DNA of 64,000 nt from Pardosa pseudoannulata. Lineage: Eukaryota; Arthropoda; Arachnida; Araneae; Lycosidae. This document shows, one piece after another, positions 46,501-56,845 of the stretch. Positions within the stretch are counted from its first letter, which is position 1. Every line of letters begins with the position of its first letter. Both the position numbers and the translations under genes were made by a program. A model generated the notes under the pieces. That model searched no databases, was not told the DNA's origin, and saw only the letters and a list, made by a program, of their open reading frames with translations. The stretch is taken from positions 94,472,039 through 94,536,038 of the forward strand of contig CM063508.1 of the NCBI GenBank assembly GCA_032207245.1, in the 5' to 3' direction.

Positions 46501-49500
46501 ATCATTCTATAAAATACCTAGCAATAAAAAAATGTATGTGTACATATTTAATTTATATATAAATATACATATATATTAAATGAATAGATAATTTTTAAAC
46601 AAAAATAAAAAATTTTGACGTATTCATTACTAAAAGACAAGAAAATTTTAATATTTCTTCATCTTATACTGAAATTATTAATATTATTTATATACTTTTT
46701 TAACTTGTTTTACTAATATTAGTTAACCTCTGACTAGAACATTCTTGTCAGAGGTATGAGTCAATAAAATATATTGCTTCAGAAATTTTAAAAAATAATA
46801 GACCGCTTTTAATTGGCTAGGTTTTGTTTTGTTTCATTTGGTTTGAAGAACTATGGTCTACTTTATTTCTACACTAAATCAAATGAGACTAGAACCTACT
46901 GCTTAAAGCCAATTTTGAATAGGTACAAACACTCATGCAAGAAGTGGGATTTGAATCTGAAGACTGGCAATGAAGAGCAACAACACTTGCCATTTGGCCA
47001 ATATCCAGCTTTAATTAGCTAGGCAACTCAATTTTATGCATATAAAAAAACCATAGATTATTATGCAATCATAAAACCATCCTCATCCTAACTAACTAAA
47101 TAGCACAGGATTTGCAAATGTCTTCTTATGAAGATTTTTTTCAATACGGCTTATGCTTAATCATCAGTCCTCTATAGATGAAATATCAGATTCTAATGAG
47201 TCAGTTATGATTTGATCATTTTCTGATTCCAGTAGGCTTATATTGCAGAACTCTTTTACCATCATCACTCATTCAAACCAAATGGGTCATCCAATTCACT
47301 CTATTAGTTTTAAATTCTTTGTGTAAAGCAAAAAAAATATTATAATTGTAAAAAATTTCAGAATTCAGACTTCAACAGAAATACTAACTAATACTTCCCA
47401 TGCCTAAATGAATTTTAAAAAGTTTTAGTGTTATGTCTGTACATACAAGAAAACTTTAATTTTGAAACTAAATATTCATTTTGACTAACCACCAGCAAAT
47501 TTTAATGTTTCATCTTTATGTCTGTTCATACATAAGTGTATATCTCACATAACTCAAAAACAATTAGCTGTAGACAGTTAAAATTTTGCATTTCAGACTG
47601 TTATAATACTTAGTTTTGCACTTCCCCTTTTTACTAAAATATGCATTCTTTATTTCAAAAAGCTTCAATATAATGTGTAATAATACTACCAGTTTAAAAT
47701 GATGCAACTCAAAGAAACTGATGTATTCATGTTCAATTGTAACAATACTTTTTAATAATTGAAACAGTGTTTTTGAAGTCTATATTTAGAAAACAAAAAT
47801 AAAAATCTATTTACAGAGAATATTTTTTTATTATTATTTATTACTTTTTATATAGAAAAAGGAAGCATTGTAATTATGAAAAAATTTGATCTAGAAAGGT
47901 ATATCTATAAAAGGAAAAATCCAATCTCAAATTAAATAATCAAAATATCAATGAAATCTCAAAAGAATATCAAAGCTGCCAATCTCTACTAGTATGCTCT
48001 ACTCATGCACACCATTGTCTGGAGAAATGAAGCTAACTTTTAACCTTGAAGAGAATGTGCGAATGATAATTGATGATACCTTATACAAAATAGCTAATGT
48101 ATAATTTAATAGGGGTATAACAAAGTCATACAGTGCACACATCAGGTTTTTATGTATTTAATCATGCCAGGTTATATGTAAATTTTATAGAATCTTCTCC
48201 AAATATTATCGTCTTTTATACCACCAAAATTATTTTGTAGTTTATTCTTTTAAGAGTTACAATTCCGATTTTTCGACCTATTTTGTTATACTGTGATTGT
48301 ACAAGTCCCTGATGCATATATTAATTTAGGTTCTAAAAAGAGGTTTTTTTTTTCAAAGGAAATTAAAATTTACCAAAAGAGATAGTTTTGTACTTTAAGA
48401 AGTATTCTGCTAACATCAGAAATAATTTAAAGTAAGCAACAATTTTATAGTCTTAAATATATGAGAATTAATGTTTTATAAATGAACTAGTTATGCATAT
48501 AATTGATTGAAACAAAAAGCACAATTTAAACTACATAATAAATAAAAATTAGTAAAAACTAAATAACAACATAAAAAGAAAAAATATATGTTTAAATAGT
48601 TGTTTTTAATACATACTCATCTCTTAATACTCTTCTTGGAACTTCAAGCTCTGATATGGGCTTATATTTTTTAGCAACTCTTTCCAATTTTCTAATATCT
48701 CTTTGCATTCTTCTAATTTTTTTCTCTGCTTTTTCCTTTAAAAGTGCAGGGTCAAGTCTTTTTTTCTTTTTGAGTGGTTCTGCACTAAAATATATAATAT
48801 TATTTAGTAAAATCATCCATTAAACCAAAGTTTGTCCACAGAGTATTTTAAAGCATAATTACCTAAGAACAGGAGTACTGTGAAATAGAGATGTTTGTAG
48901 TTTAGTACTAGAGGGTATTCTTGATCTACATAACTGGTTCCCTAGAGTAAACCTAAAAGACAATAGATTAAAACTTAATTGCTAAACTGAACAATGAAAA
49001 ACTATGTTAGCTTACCTTTGAAAACTTAACAGAAAACTAAAATATTTCCATGTGTTCTTTGATTTTTTTTTGTTATTATGTATAGTAATAAATTTAAATA
49101 ATTATAATTAATTAATAAACTTATAATTATTAAAAAATTAAATGTTAAACATCAGTTAATTATAATTATGATATTTTTATATTATTTAAATATAATAATT
49201 ATAAATTTAAAATATTCAGTTGATAAATGCAAGAATGTGTCATTTTTTAAAGGATGGTAAAAAAAAAATTCAAAAATTCAGAAAAATATTTAAAATGGTG
49301 AGGGGTGAACCATGAATAAAAAAAAAAAAAGACCTTAGAAAAATGCTAGTTTTCAAATCATTTGGTGCTCTAAACAGAAAAAAAAAAATTCAAGTTTTAA
49401 AATCCTATTAAGAAAACTATGTAATATACATATGATTTTAAAAAATTTCAGCAATTTAATTTATATTTTAAGCCAGTTAAAATTACATGAGATGCATAAA

Positions 49501-52500
49501 GTAGATTTTCAGATATTTCAAGAGTTTGAAAAGCAGATCATAAAATTTTTATCTTAAGGCTAATTATAAAATTTTATACTCTGCTAATAACTCTCAATTT
49601 TATGTTTATAGACATAAAATTAAAGTATGAATCAAATATATAGATATATTTACTTCATACTTTAATTTTCTTCAATTATTAATTTTTTATAATTCTTAAA
49701 ACTTAAAATTTTTTATACAGCAAGTTTTATATAATGACATACTACTGATATAGTTCAATGCTAAAATTTGCACAAATGATGTGTATTTAAAGGAAATACT
49801 TAAATATTAAAATGTTGAATAAATTTATTTTGGTTCTTAAACTAATAAACATTCTAATAACCATGCTATACATATATTTTAAAAGTCTTTACAAGAAAAT
49901 ATGAAAAAAACAACAATGAATTTATATAGTATTTCTTTGAATTTAATGTACACAGTATAATACAAAAGTGAAATTAATAACACAAAATGGAAAACTTTAA
50001 ACAGATATCAGCTTTTTAATCTTCAAAGCCCAATCTCAACTTTGCTAGGTCTTTTATCTTTTTACTTTTTTCGGGAGCCCTTAGTAATAATTTTTCTCCT
50101 TGGATGACATAACTCTTCACTGTAGAAAGTAATCCTGATTATATTTTATATACATAGTCATTAATGTATACTAACACTGTCAGCACAGAAAGCTGATTTT
50201 CCATATTTGCCTCATATAGCTAGGATTTTGGTTTGGTTTGGTTTTGGAGTGCTACGGTCTACTTTTTGCAACACGAGGGCTAATGAGACCGGGACCTACT
50301 GCTTAAAGCCGATTCCGAACAGCTATCATATAGCTGGGAATAATTGTTTATATTTACACAAATTTAATTTGCAAGCATTCTTCTTTCCCCTGGAAATCAA
50401 TAACTTCAAATATAATAAAGATATAATTCTTTTAAAATTTTTCAATTTCTTAAATTATACAGCACAATCCTTTTGCACTTATTTGTTTAGTATATGTAGC
50501 TTTTTATCAAGAATTTCTATAAATAATGAAAAGTTCTGACTAAAAGTTTGGTTTGGAGCGCTGCTGTCTACTTTTTGCAACACAAGGGCTAATGTCTGAC
50601 TAAAAATAAATTTATAAATATGTTATATATGCAAAAAAAAATAAAGTTTAATTAGTAATAACCTATTTATGCAAATTTCAACTTTTCATTTTCATTCTAA
50701 AATGAAATGAATTAATTTTTGAGACTGTAAACAAATTAATGTTTGATACTGAAATTATTATTTCATTTTCATTCTGAAATAAAATAATGATTAGGGGAAA
50801 CCGGGGTAAAATGGACCATCCCCTATTATTTATTTTATTTATTATTTTTAATGTTTAATACTTTGATACATAGATGACAGCATTGCAGTCTTGAAAATGA
50901 ATGTGTAATTGTGTGTTTAGCTGACAATTTAGCCATTTTATTCTAGAAAGTTGATTTGTGGTAGTCAGAAGTAAATATTTTCATCATAATATATCTTCTT
51001 CTCTTCATTTAAGAATTGTGATTTGGAGGATTTAACTTCTCACAATAAAGAGCTAAGATGATGTCTTATTATATTTAATGTGGCTAAAACAATTTAATAT
51101 AAGATTAGTTCTTTTTTTCTGACACTTTTTGTCAGAATTACACATGGGGTAAAATGGACCACCAGAACCTGGGGTAAAATGGACCATGGTCCATTTTCCA
51201 GGTTGTGTTTTTTTAAATTTCTGTAATGCTTTCTAAATTGATTTTATGTGTGATACTTTAAAAAACATGCAGGATTTAAAGTAACAGATATATGGCAATT
51301 CAATGAAAATGCCTTTGAGGATATCCAATATCTCTCATCATATGTGACTGATCAACCGTCACTAGATTTTGAATTAACAATTACAGCTGATCATCAACCA
51401 AGCACAGGTAATCAGCAACCAAATACATCACAATCAGTACAAAGGGAAAATCATCAGTTGAAAACAATATCACCTTTTGAATTACGCCCCTTGGCAAAAG
51501 CTAACATGAGCAAGACAACAAAGAAACGAAAGAAGGGTGTATCAAAAATTCTAACTGATACACCAGTGAAAATTATGATTGAAAAAAATGTTAAAGCGAA
51601 GGAAGAGAAAAAATTAAAACAGAAAAATGCTGCTTTAGTTAAAGACAGGAAGAATTTAGAAAAATGTTAGTCTTAACTAAGCAGAAAATGATAAAACTGT
51701 GAATTTTAAAGCAAATAAAAAAAATTTATGTGGATCAGAAAGTTCAAGTGATTCGGAAAATATGTCTGTTTATAGTGATACTTAACACAGTGATAAAGAA
51801 AGCAATTCACAGCATGATGCTAATTCTGATAATGAATTAAAAGTTGGCAAGAATGTTTTGGTTAAATTTTTGACAAAAAAGAAAGTGGTTCATTTGGTTG
51901 GTTTAATAACAGGAAAAAATGATGAAGATTACGCTCTTGTGAAATTTATAAGGCAAAAACCTAATCAAAATATGTTCATTTTCTCTGACAATGTTGATGA
52001 ATCGCTTGGAAATGTTCAAGATATTGTGATGAGTCTCCCAGATCCTACTGCTTCTCAAGAAAATAGCAGACTTTCAGTAACACACAGATCTTTTGGTGTA
52101 TCATTCATTAACTTCAATATTCGCTAATATTATGCTTTATGTGTACAAATTGAAGCTATATAAAATAAATATCATACATTTTATGTTTTGTACTATTAAA
52201 TAATATACTACATTTAAGTTATCTGTAGAATTTTTTTGTGGTCCATTTTACCCCGTGCCATGGACCATTTTACCCCGGGGGTAAAATGGTCCACTTTGTC
52301 ACTTGCTATTAAAAAAATTATAATAAAAAAAGTAATTATAATAATTAGTTTTGACTGAGTCTAATATAAAGCCTAATATATAGGTAATGTGTATATATAT
52401 TTTCAGATTAAAAAAATCATTAGTTTGAGAGTAAATACTCAAAATTCACAAAAGTGGACCATTTTACCCCGGTTTCCCCTATCAAAAATTGAAGTATTGG

Positions 52501-52997
52501 TGTTGGCTTTCTTTATAATATCACAAATCACAACATAAAGAATTTCATACATGAAAAACAGAGATTTTATACATAGAAGAAATTTCCAAGCAATTATTTG
52601 TTTACTTCCATTCCTACATAATCTTTTATTAACAAATTTTTAGATAAAACCAATTAAGTATAATTAATTCCTTAAATCAAGTCTTGACGAATGTTCAAGT
52701 TAATGAGCCCATTCAAGGTCTGGCAAGAATCACCATCTTTTAATTAGTTTCATTATAAGTGAAATGTGACTGAAAAGGAAATTTAATTTGTCTATTAGAC
52801 AAGCACGTTCTAACGAATTAATATCATATTCGATACCAGCATATGAAATAAAAATGAAAACAAATCCTAAACTTTCAAATCTATTACACATTAATATTTT
52901 ATAGCAATATAAAGTAATAAAACGAAATTATTTTATATTAATACACTTCAATACGTTTATACTCTTACCCTCGAAAACTTGCTACAAGAGAATTCAT
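40412..52997 (-). CDS. mRpL40: Mitochondrial ribosomal protein L40 (five coding exons)
   Basis: Encodes a protein of the mitochondrial large ribosomal subunit, acting in translation of mtDNA-encoded respiratory proteins. The exons (minus strand) are 52997-52969, 48952-48863, 48784-48617, 43248-43050 and 40582-40412. All junctions are GT/AG and join in frame to 657 bp, 218 residues plus stop, close to the roughly 206 of the human protein. The N-terminus MNSLVASFRG, continued by an exon rich in Ser/Arg, looks like a mitochondrial presequence. The core begins SAEPLKKKKRLDP, followed by a basic helical RRMQRDIRKLERVAKKY. Later come LKHQWAVFKRKQHVAEM and the C-terminal PPIENYFYPDGDYIDVTKEY, all landmarks of MRPL40. 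Introns span about 12 kb and hold transposons. It is divergent from the V-ATPase C gene 3.7 kb away. Confidence 0.93.
40583..43049 (-). other. mRpL40 intron 4
   Basis: AT-rich intron with no recognisable gene or transposon. The word 'aagtgact' recurs at 41015-41070 and 41586-41655, possibly ends of an unidentified short element. ORFs at 40690-40896, 41516-41719 and 41771-42034 have no domain. Confidence 0.5.
43050..43248 (-). CDS. mRpL40: mRpL40 exon 4
   Basis: It is 199 bp. The acceptor is 'tttag' before 43248 and the donor is GTAAC after 43050. The first base completes a Glu codon split with exon 3, giving ...RDE-ERIRPETILTEAEM. It ends ELYEEALQ in phase 0, joining PDPSF of exon 5. Predicted helical and rich in Gln/Glu. 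Confidence 0.93.
44878..45060 (+). pseudogene. pogo-type transposase N-terminal DNA-binding fragment
   Basis: The frame reads MSLKHRRSFIADFKLKVI, stop, KANEKAVRNWCKQKETLKI, stop, and then EESDPIVVEKYNGL. This matches the Brinker/CENP-B-like helix-turn-helix start of pogo-superfamily transposases (RRxFxxxFKLKVI...VRxWxKQKExL). It has two stops, lacks the residues between helices, and has no DDE domain nearby. It lies in mRpL40 intron 3, just upstream of a TTAA element. Confidence 0.65.
45153..46315. mobile_element. TTAA-flanked element, second copy (CCCTTTAAAG termini)
   Basis: TTAA at 45149-45152 and 46316-46319 flank CCCTTTAAAG and CTTTAAAGGG. Subterminal sequence matches 21923-24456: 'ggctataaatgtcatctatg' versus 'ggattataaatgttatctac', and 'gggttttaactgtgaaact' in both. 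Its interior is interrupted by a different element at 45262-46039. No transposase was seen. Confidence 0.78.
45262..46039 (+). mobile_element. Unclassified about 780-bp repeat nested in the TTAA element
   Basis: Bounded by 'agggtatctgccaaaat' and 'gtgcggaaaccatgt'. The near-terminal segments are rich in the words 'ccatgactttt' and 'ttttccctgact' on both sides, forming imperfect inverted structure. An inverted, closely similar copy lies at 55846-56589. Interior landmarks such as 'ctagagataaacttata', 'taccaaa(g)tac' and 'agaaagcttaatgggt' are shared. It is a non-coding transposable element of unknown class. Confidence 0.75.
46822..47010 (-). mobile_element. tRNA-derived SINE, diverged, with 13-bp target duplication
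   Basis: Complement of the family: 'ggtttgaagaactatggtct', 'aatgagactagaacctactg', 'cttaaagccaattttgaata' and 'gggatttgaatctgaagact'. It is flanked by 'ttaattggctagg' (46809-46821) and 'ttaattagctagg' (47011-47023), one mismatch. Confidence 0.88.
47024..48616 (-). other. Distal part of mRpL40 intron 3, nothing recognised
   Basis: Ordinary AT-rich intron sequence. No ORF, RNA or transposon end was identified. Confidence 0.45.
48617..48784 (-). CDS. mRpL40: mRpL40 exon 3
   Basis: It is 168 bp. The acceptor 'ttttag' precedes 48784 and the donor GTATGT follows 48617. I prefer this donor over the GT three bases further on, because only GTATGT keeps the frame into exon 4. It contains AEPLKKKKRLDPALLKEKAE and the basic KKIRRMQRDIRKLERVAKKY. 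Confidence 0.92.
48863..48952 (-). CDS. mRpL40: mRpL40 exon 2
   Basis: It is 90 bp, the acceptor is 'cttttag' and the donor is 'cttag|gtaatt'. It encodes FTLGNQLCRSRIPSSTKLQT then SLFHSTPVL. This Ser/Thr/Arg-rich segment without acidic residues fits a mitochondrial targeting peptide. The split Ser codon (AG|T) joins it to AEPLKKKK in exon 3. Confidence 0.85.
50226..50325 (-). mobile_element. 5'-truncated SINE with 14-bp target duplication
   Basis: Complement of the family 3' part, from the 'ggtttggtttgg' tail through 'gattccgaac'. It is flanked by 'tcatatagctagga' (50212-50225) and 'tcatatagctggga' (50326-50339). It lies in mRpL40 intron 1. Confidence 0.92.
50546..50594 (-). mobile_element. 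Very short 5'-truncated SINE with perfect 11-bp target duplication
   Basis: Only the last about 49 bp of the SINE are present (complement of 'cattagcccttgtg' to the 'ccaaac' tail). It is flanked by 'tctgactaaaa' at 50535-50545 and 50595-50605. This shows that family members can insert after aborted reverse transcription. Confidence 0.93.
50794..52479 (+). mobile_element. pogo/Tigger-like DNA transposon, internally deleted (copy B)
   Basis: TA at 50792-50793 and 52480-52481 flank GGGGAAACCGGGGTAAAATG at the left and its complement at the right. The 1686-bp copy matches copy A (22546-24222) almost throughout in the opposite genomic orientation, including the subterminal GGTCCATTTTACCCC clusters. 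It lies in mRpL40 intron 1, antisense to that gene. Confidence 0.9.
51272..52127 (+). pseudogene. pogo/jerky-type transposase C-terminal region (copy B)
   Basis: Reads GFKVTDIWQFNENAFED, then VTDQPSLDFELTITADHQPS, ISPFELRPLAKA and KKGVSKILTDTPVK, then a stop near 51670. A one-base deletion (about 51690) relative to copy A, and a stop at 51783, break the acidic middle. The C-terminal part resumes from KVGKNVLVKFLTKKKVVHL to the stop at 52127. Here FKVTDIW is intact where copy A has a stop, so each copy has its own lesions. The N-terminal DNA-binding and DDE domains are missing. Confidence 0.82.
52969..52997 (-). CDS. mRpL40: mRpL40 exon 1 (start codon)
   Basis: It is 29 coding bases, ATG AAT TCT and onward, giving MNSLVASFR plus a split Gly. 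The donor is GG|GTAAGAG. The phase matches exon 2 exactly, and the short basic/hydrophobic start fits a mitochondrial presequence. It is too short to be found by ORF scanning, and was chosen on the strong donor, phase and position. Confidence 0.78.
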
Positions 52998-53444
52998 TTT
53001 GTTAGAAAACCAGAAAAACGAATAATAAAGTTAGCAGGATCAAATATGTTATTTTATATACATATATATATGTATATATTTCCCCTTCGCTTACAAGAGA
53101 AAATTAGGTGTATATATACAGCTTATTAAAAGAAATGATTTGATACTAAAGTAGATCAATAAAAATGTAAACAAATCAAAGATGTGGTTAAGTGTCGGAA
53201 TGAGTTTTAAAGCTACAGTATGAAAGCACAGAACATTGGGGTAATTAAAAAAAATGTTATAACGATTACGATCCTTCGGGGGGTAGAAGGCTCTCAACTC
53301 AATAACTTTGTACCGCAGAGTATGTGATTACTACGGATTGGGATGACCATAGACAAATTAAACACGAAAGGATTTGATAATTTTGCTTTAAATTCCTTAT
53401 GCATCTAGTCTGTGGGGATGACTAATTATTGACTAGGGGAAATA

Positions 53445-53492
53445 TGTCGACCATAGACTAAACACACTATGCTTAGTCTATGGATGTCGACA
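53445..53492. repeat. Near-perfect inverted repeat (hairpin), about 17-bp stem
   Basis: Arms 'tgtcgaccatagactaa' (53445-53461) and 'ttagtctatggatgtcgaca' (53473-53492) pair with a 3-nt bulge around an 11-nt loop. It lies 450 bp upstream of the mRpL40 start and just before a LINE fragment. It could be an element terminus or a recombination product. Confidence 0.7.
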
Positions 53493-53519
53493 TTCCTATC
53501 ATACGAAATATTCTCAAGT

Positions 53520-53875
53520 TCGGCCTACTTTGCTTGTGGCATTTCCCCATGTTTCAATGCAAAACGTGGGGGCCTCCGTAGCTGCAAAATTGGTTCTAAT
53601 CTTGCAAAAACTATTGCTAATAAGAAGTCGAAGGATTATATTTGTAAGATCTCAGATTCTCCTTCATCCATCACAGTTGCAGTATTCCGTCTGGAAACTG
53701 GACATAACCGTCTTGCTAAACATCTGCACAGAATCGGTATTTTTAACAATAATCATCGGTAATTAACAAGAAGTATTTTGCTAAGTTCTCCTTCATTGAA
53801 TGAAGAAAACATATACAGTAAATATTGGCTGGATAGGGAATTAATGCAGCTGACACCCAGCATCTAAATTCCTAT
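53520..53875 (+). pseudogene. LINE C-terminal fragment
   Basis: Frames include KIGSNLAKTIANKKSKDYI, then VAVFRLETGHNRLAKHLHRI, then a stop, then SPSLNEENIYSKYWLDRELM with a stop. This is the region after RNase H in non-LTR polyproteins (TGHxxLxxHLxRIxI and then the terminal IYSxYWxAR). The zinc-knuckle between them is deleted. A (A)8 run near 54030 may be the 3' tail. Confidence 0.65.
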
Positions 53876-55845
53876 TTTTATGTTTTTGTAGCCACTGTTT
53901 TAATGTTTTTATCGTTATGAGTTACTGTTTTATACTATTTTGACCTGACTTTTTATTTTATTTTTATTCTCTAATCTAATGCTTCATTGATGCGTGGTAG
54001 CCAATGATGTATAATCAAGTGCTTCTGCAATAAAAAAAACCTGGTTAACCCTTTACTGTCTTTGCAATATCCCATTCAGCTCTTTTTTATATTAAAAAAT
54101 ATAAATAAAAACCCCTTTTTTCTTACAAATTGTTTAGATTACTAAACTTAAAAATAATTTAAGCATTTTCAGAAAGCTAGAGAGTCTGAACTTCCTGAGT
54201 CAAGCTCTCAAATTCATATTGTATTCAATGTATATTGTATTCAATTCAACATGATGCCTGTAAATCATTTAAATATGAGACTAAAATAAGAGTATAAATT
54301 GATTTAACATACATAAAATAAAGAAATAAACATGTTTATACAATTCCTTAGATACGCTCATCTTTATCATAATTAAATATGCAAATCTTCTAGTCATACA
54401 CTCCCTGAAGTCCTAAACGTATTTAACACTAAGATCAACGTACCAAACATTAATGAACATTTAATGATCTGTGTTTTGGATCGGAATTTAGATGCAGCAG
54501 TTTTTCTTACTATTTCCGATCTCACACACACATACAGCATTGCAATAAAAAAAAATTGCAATTTGCATAGCCTAGATCAGTGATTTCCAACCCAGGTACG
54601 TGACTCTCCGGATTTCGAGGAAAGCACTTTATTAGTGCTTTCTCAAGACTTGTGAGAACTTTTTTTTTATTAAATATTTTCTGTACTTTGGAATATGTTA
54701 TTCCCAATATTAAAAAAAAAAACATCATCATGGAGCTGGGAGATAATTTTTATCTTGTTGAAAAGGATGGGGATCTTTGGATTTGTGAAATTATTGGTTA
54801 GATCAAAGAAATGGTGACATTGAGTTATGTTTTGAATTTTATACATGTGTAATTGGTTTGATATAGAGCACTAAGCTGGTTTTCTTTTGCAAATCAAAGT
54901 TTTATTAGACCAGGATTCACAGTTTAATACTAATTATATCATCGTATAGATTGACAGATACACATGCAAGTGTAACATTCATGACGTCACTCATTGTCAC
55001 CCATTACTGAGAAGCACAGTGTATGTAAAAATCATTTTGAATGAATCATTCCTGAGTACATTAAATGTAAACTAACATCTAAACATTGGAAAATGTTGGG
55101 ACTTCGATGGTAGTCACATGATTGGGGAGCGAGTATTTTGAGACATTTCAGCTGCCGTAATAAACTTATAAATTTAGGATATTTTATTATAGTGAACTTA
55201 TTTTTCAATAAAAGGTTTATATCTCTTTACAAATATTTTCTTTGTTTCGTTTTTAAATAATTATCTTTACTTTACTAAGTAGAGAAGTTGGGTAAATATT
55301 TAATGCAATTTTAACACTTTTAAACATATTTTGATTTATACTTATTGCTTACATAGTAATTTGATATGAATTGTCTAGTGAATTTTTTTTTTTTTTTTTG
55401 TTAGAATTATTTTTCATTTTCGTATAAATTTTCTGGCCTGTGATTACTTTAATGATGTAAAGTTGTGAATTTTGTGATTTAAACATTTAAATTTAGCTTT
55501 TCATTTGTCAGATTGTAAATTGGTCATACATAGCATATAGATATATATGCGATTAATTCTGTAAAATTAAATGTTCTTATTTAAAACTTATTACACCAGC
55601 AGTTAATTTAAAAGGATATCTATTTTGTATATCAATTTGGATTCCCTAGTAAGCAAATGAAAGTAATGTTTTAAATCTTCATATAAACATGGTAAATATT
55701 TATTAAGTTCTGTAGTGAAAGTAAGTGGCATGCTGAATGTGAATGGTAATACAATTAAGATAATCTTACATTTTATAAGAATGTACTTAATCAAAGAAAT
55801 TAAGCTGAAATATACTTATTTAAAACTTGTGTATTGTGTTCTATC
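53876..55845. other. Intergenic region between mRpL40 and the V-ATPase C gene
   Basis: AT-rich sequence with no ORF of note. It should hold promoter sequence for one or both genes, but I see no clear core elements or CpG-rich block. 'gtgatttccaacccaggta' near 54584 resembles a hAT-type end without a partner. Confidence 0.4.
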
Positions 55846-56589
55846 CATGGTTTCCACACACCTGGAAAGTCATGGAAAATCATGGATGTAGACAATGGAT
55901 TAATTTTGTTATGGAAAGTCTTGATTTTTCAAGTAAAATGAGTAAAAGTCATGGATTCACTAAACTACCGATTAAAAAAAATGCATTGAATGGTTTAATT
56001 CTATTTTTACTTGTCATTTGGCTGAAGTTACTGAGTTTGGTATTTATGTATTATCCTATTGACCATATTTCCTAGTAAAATTTGTTCACCAAGGAAACTC
56101 AAAGCAAGAAAACTTAATGGGTGGGTAAATGAATATTATTCTGGTTTTTTCTGAAATTGTAGATTAAAATTTTATTAATATAATAATAATTATTTTTTAA
56201 TAAAAATTAGTTAAGATTTTTGCACAAAATATAAGTTTATCTCTAGGGATATTTTATATAAATGTTATAGGGTTATCTTCGTCTATTATTCATGGTCACC
56301 TGGATAATACCAAAGTACCCTGAATTCAAATTGAAAACATTTTGATTGAAAAATTACTATATGATTAAACTTAGGTATGTAGATACAACAATTTATTTTT
56401 ACTACACTTATAAAGTAAGTTTATAGTTTTTTTATGATAAAACTCCTGTAATTTCTCTAAAAGCATATATTTTATTTGTATGTACATGAGAAGTTTTATT
56501 CATATGTACTTTAACAAAATCAGGGAAAATGATCTGCTAAATCAGGGAAAGTCATGGATTTTAAACATTTTATTTTGGCAGATACCCTG
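55846..56589 (-). mobile_element. Inverted copy of the about 780-bp unclassified repeat
   Basis: Starts 'catggtttccacacacctgg' and ends 'ttggcagataccct', the reverse complement of the termini at 45262-46039. It ends about 125 bp upstream of the V-ATPase C start codon, so it lies in the presumed promoter/5' UTR interval of that gene. Confidence 0.78.
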
Positions 56590-56713
56590 TTTATCTTATT
56601 ACAGCTTTAAATTTATAACATCACAGTGCCTGATTTGCATTAAATGAACATATCTGTGACATTGTGAGAAACCTCATTGTAATTTTTTTCCCTATTGATT
56701 AAGGACATTAAAC

Positions 56714-56845
56714 ATGCCTGAGTTCTGGCTTATATCTGCACCAGGAGATAAAACATGTCAAGAAACATTTGATAAACTCAACAAAGCAACAACGAAGCCA
56801 AACAACCTATCAATTAACTATAAGTTTCATATTCCTGACTTAAAA
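56714..56845 (+). CDS. Vha44: V-ATPase subunit C, exon 1
   Basis: It is 132 bp and 44 codons, ending ...FHIPDLK, phase 0, with donor GTAAGT. The ATG follows 'aaggacattaaac'. A pyrimidine tract plus 'ttaag' just upstream could be an acceptor for a 5' UTR intron (inference). Confidence 0.95.
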
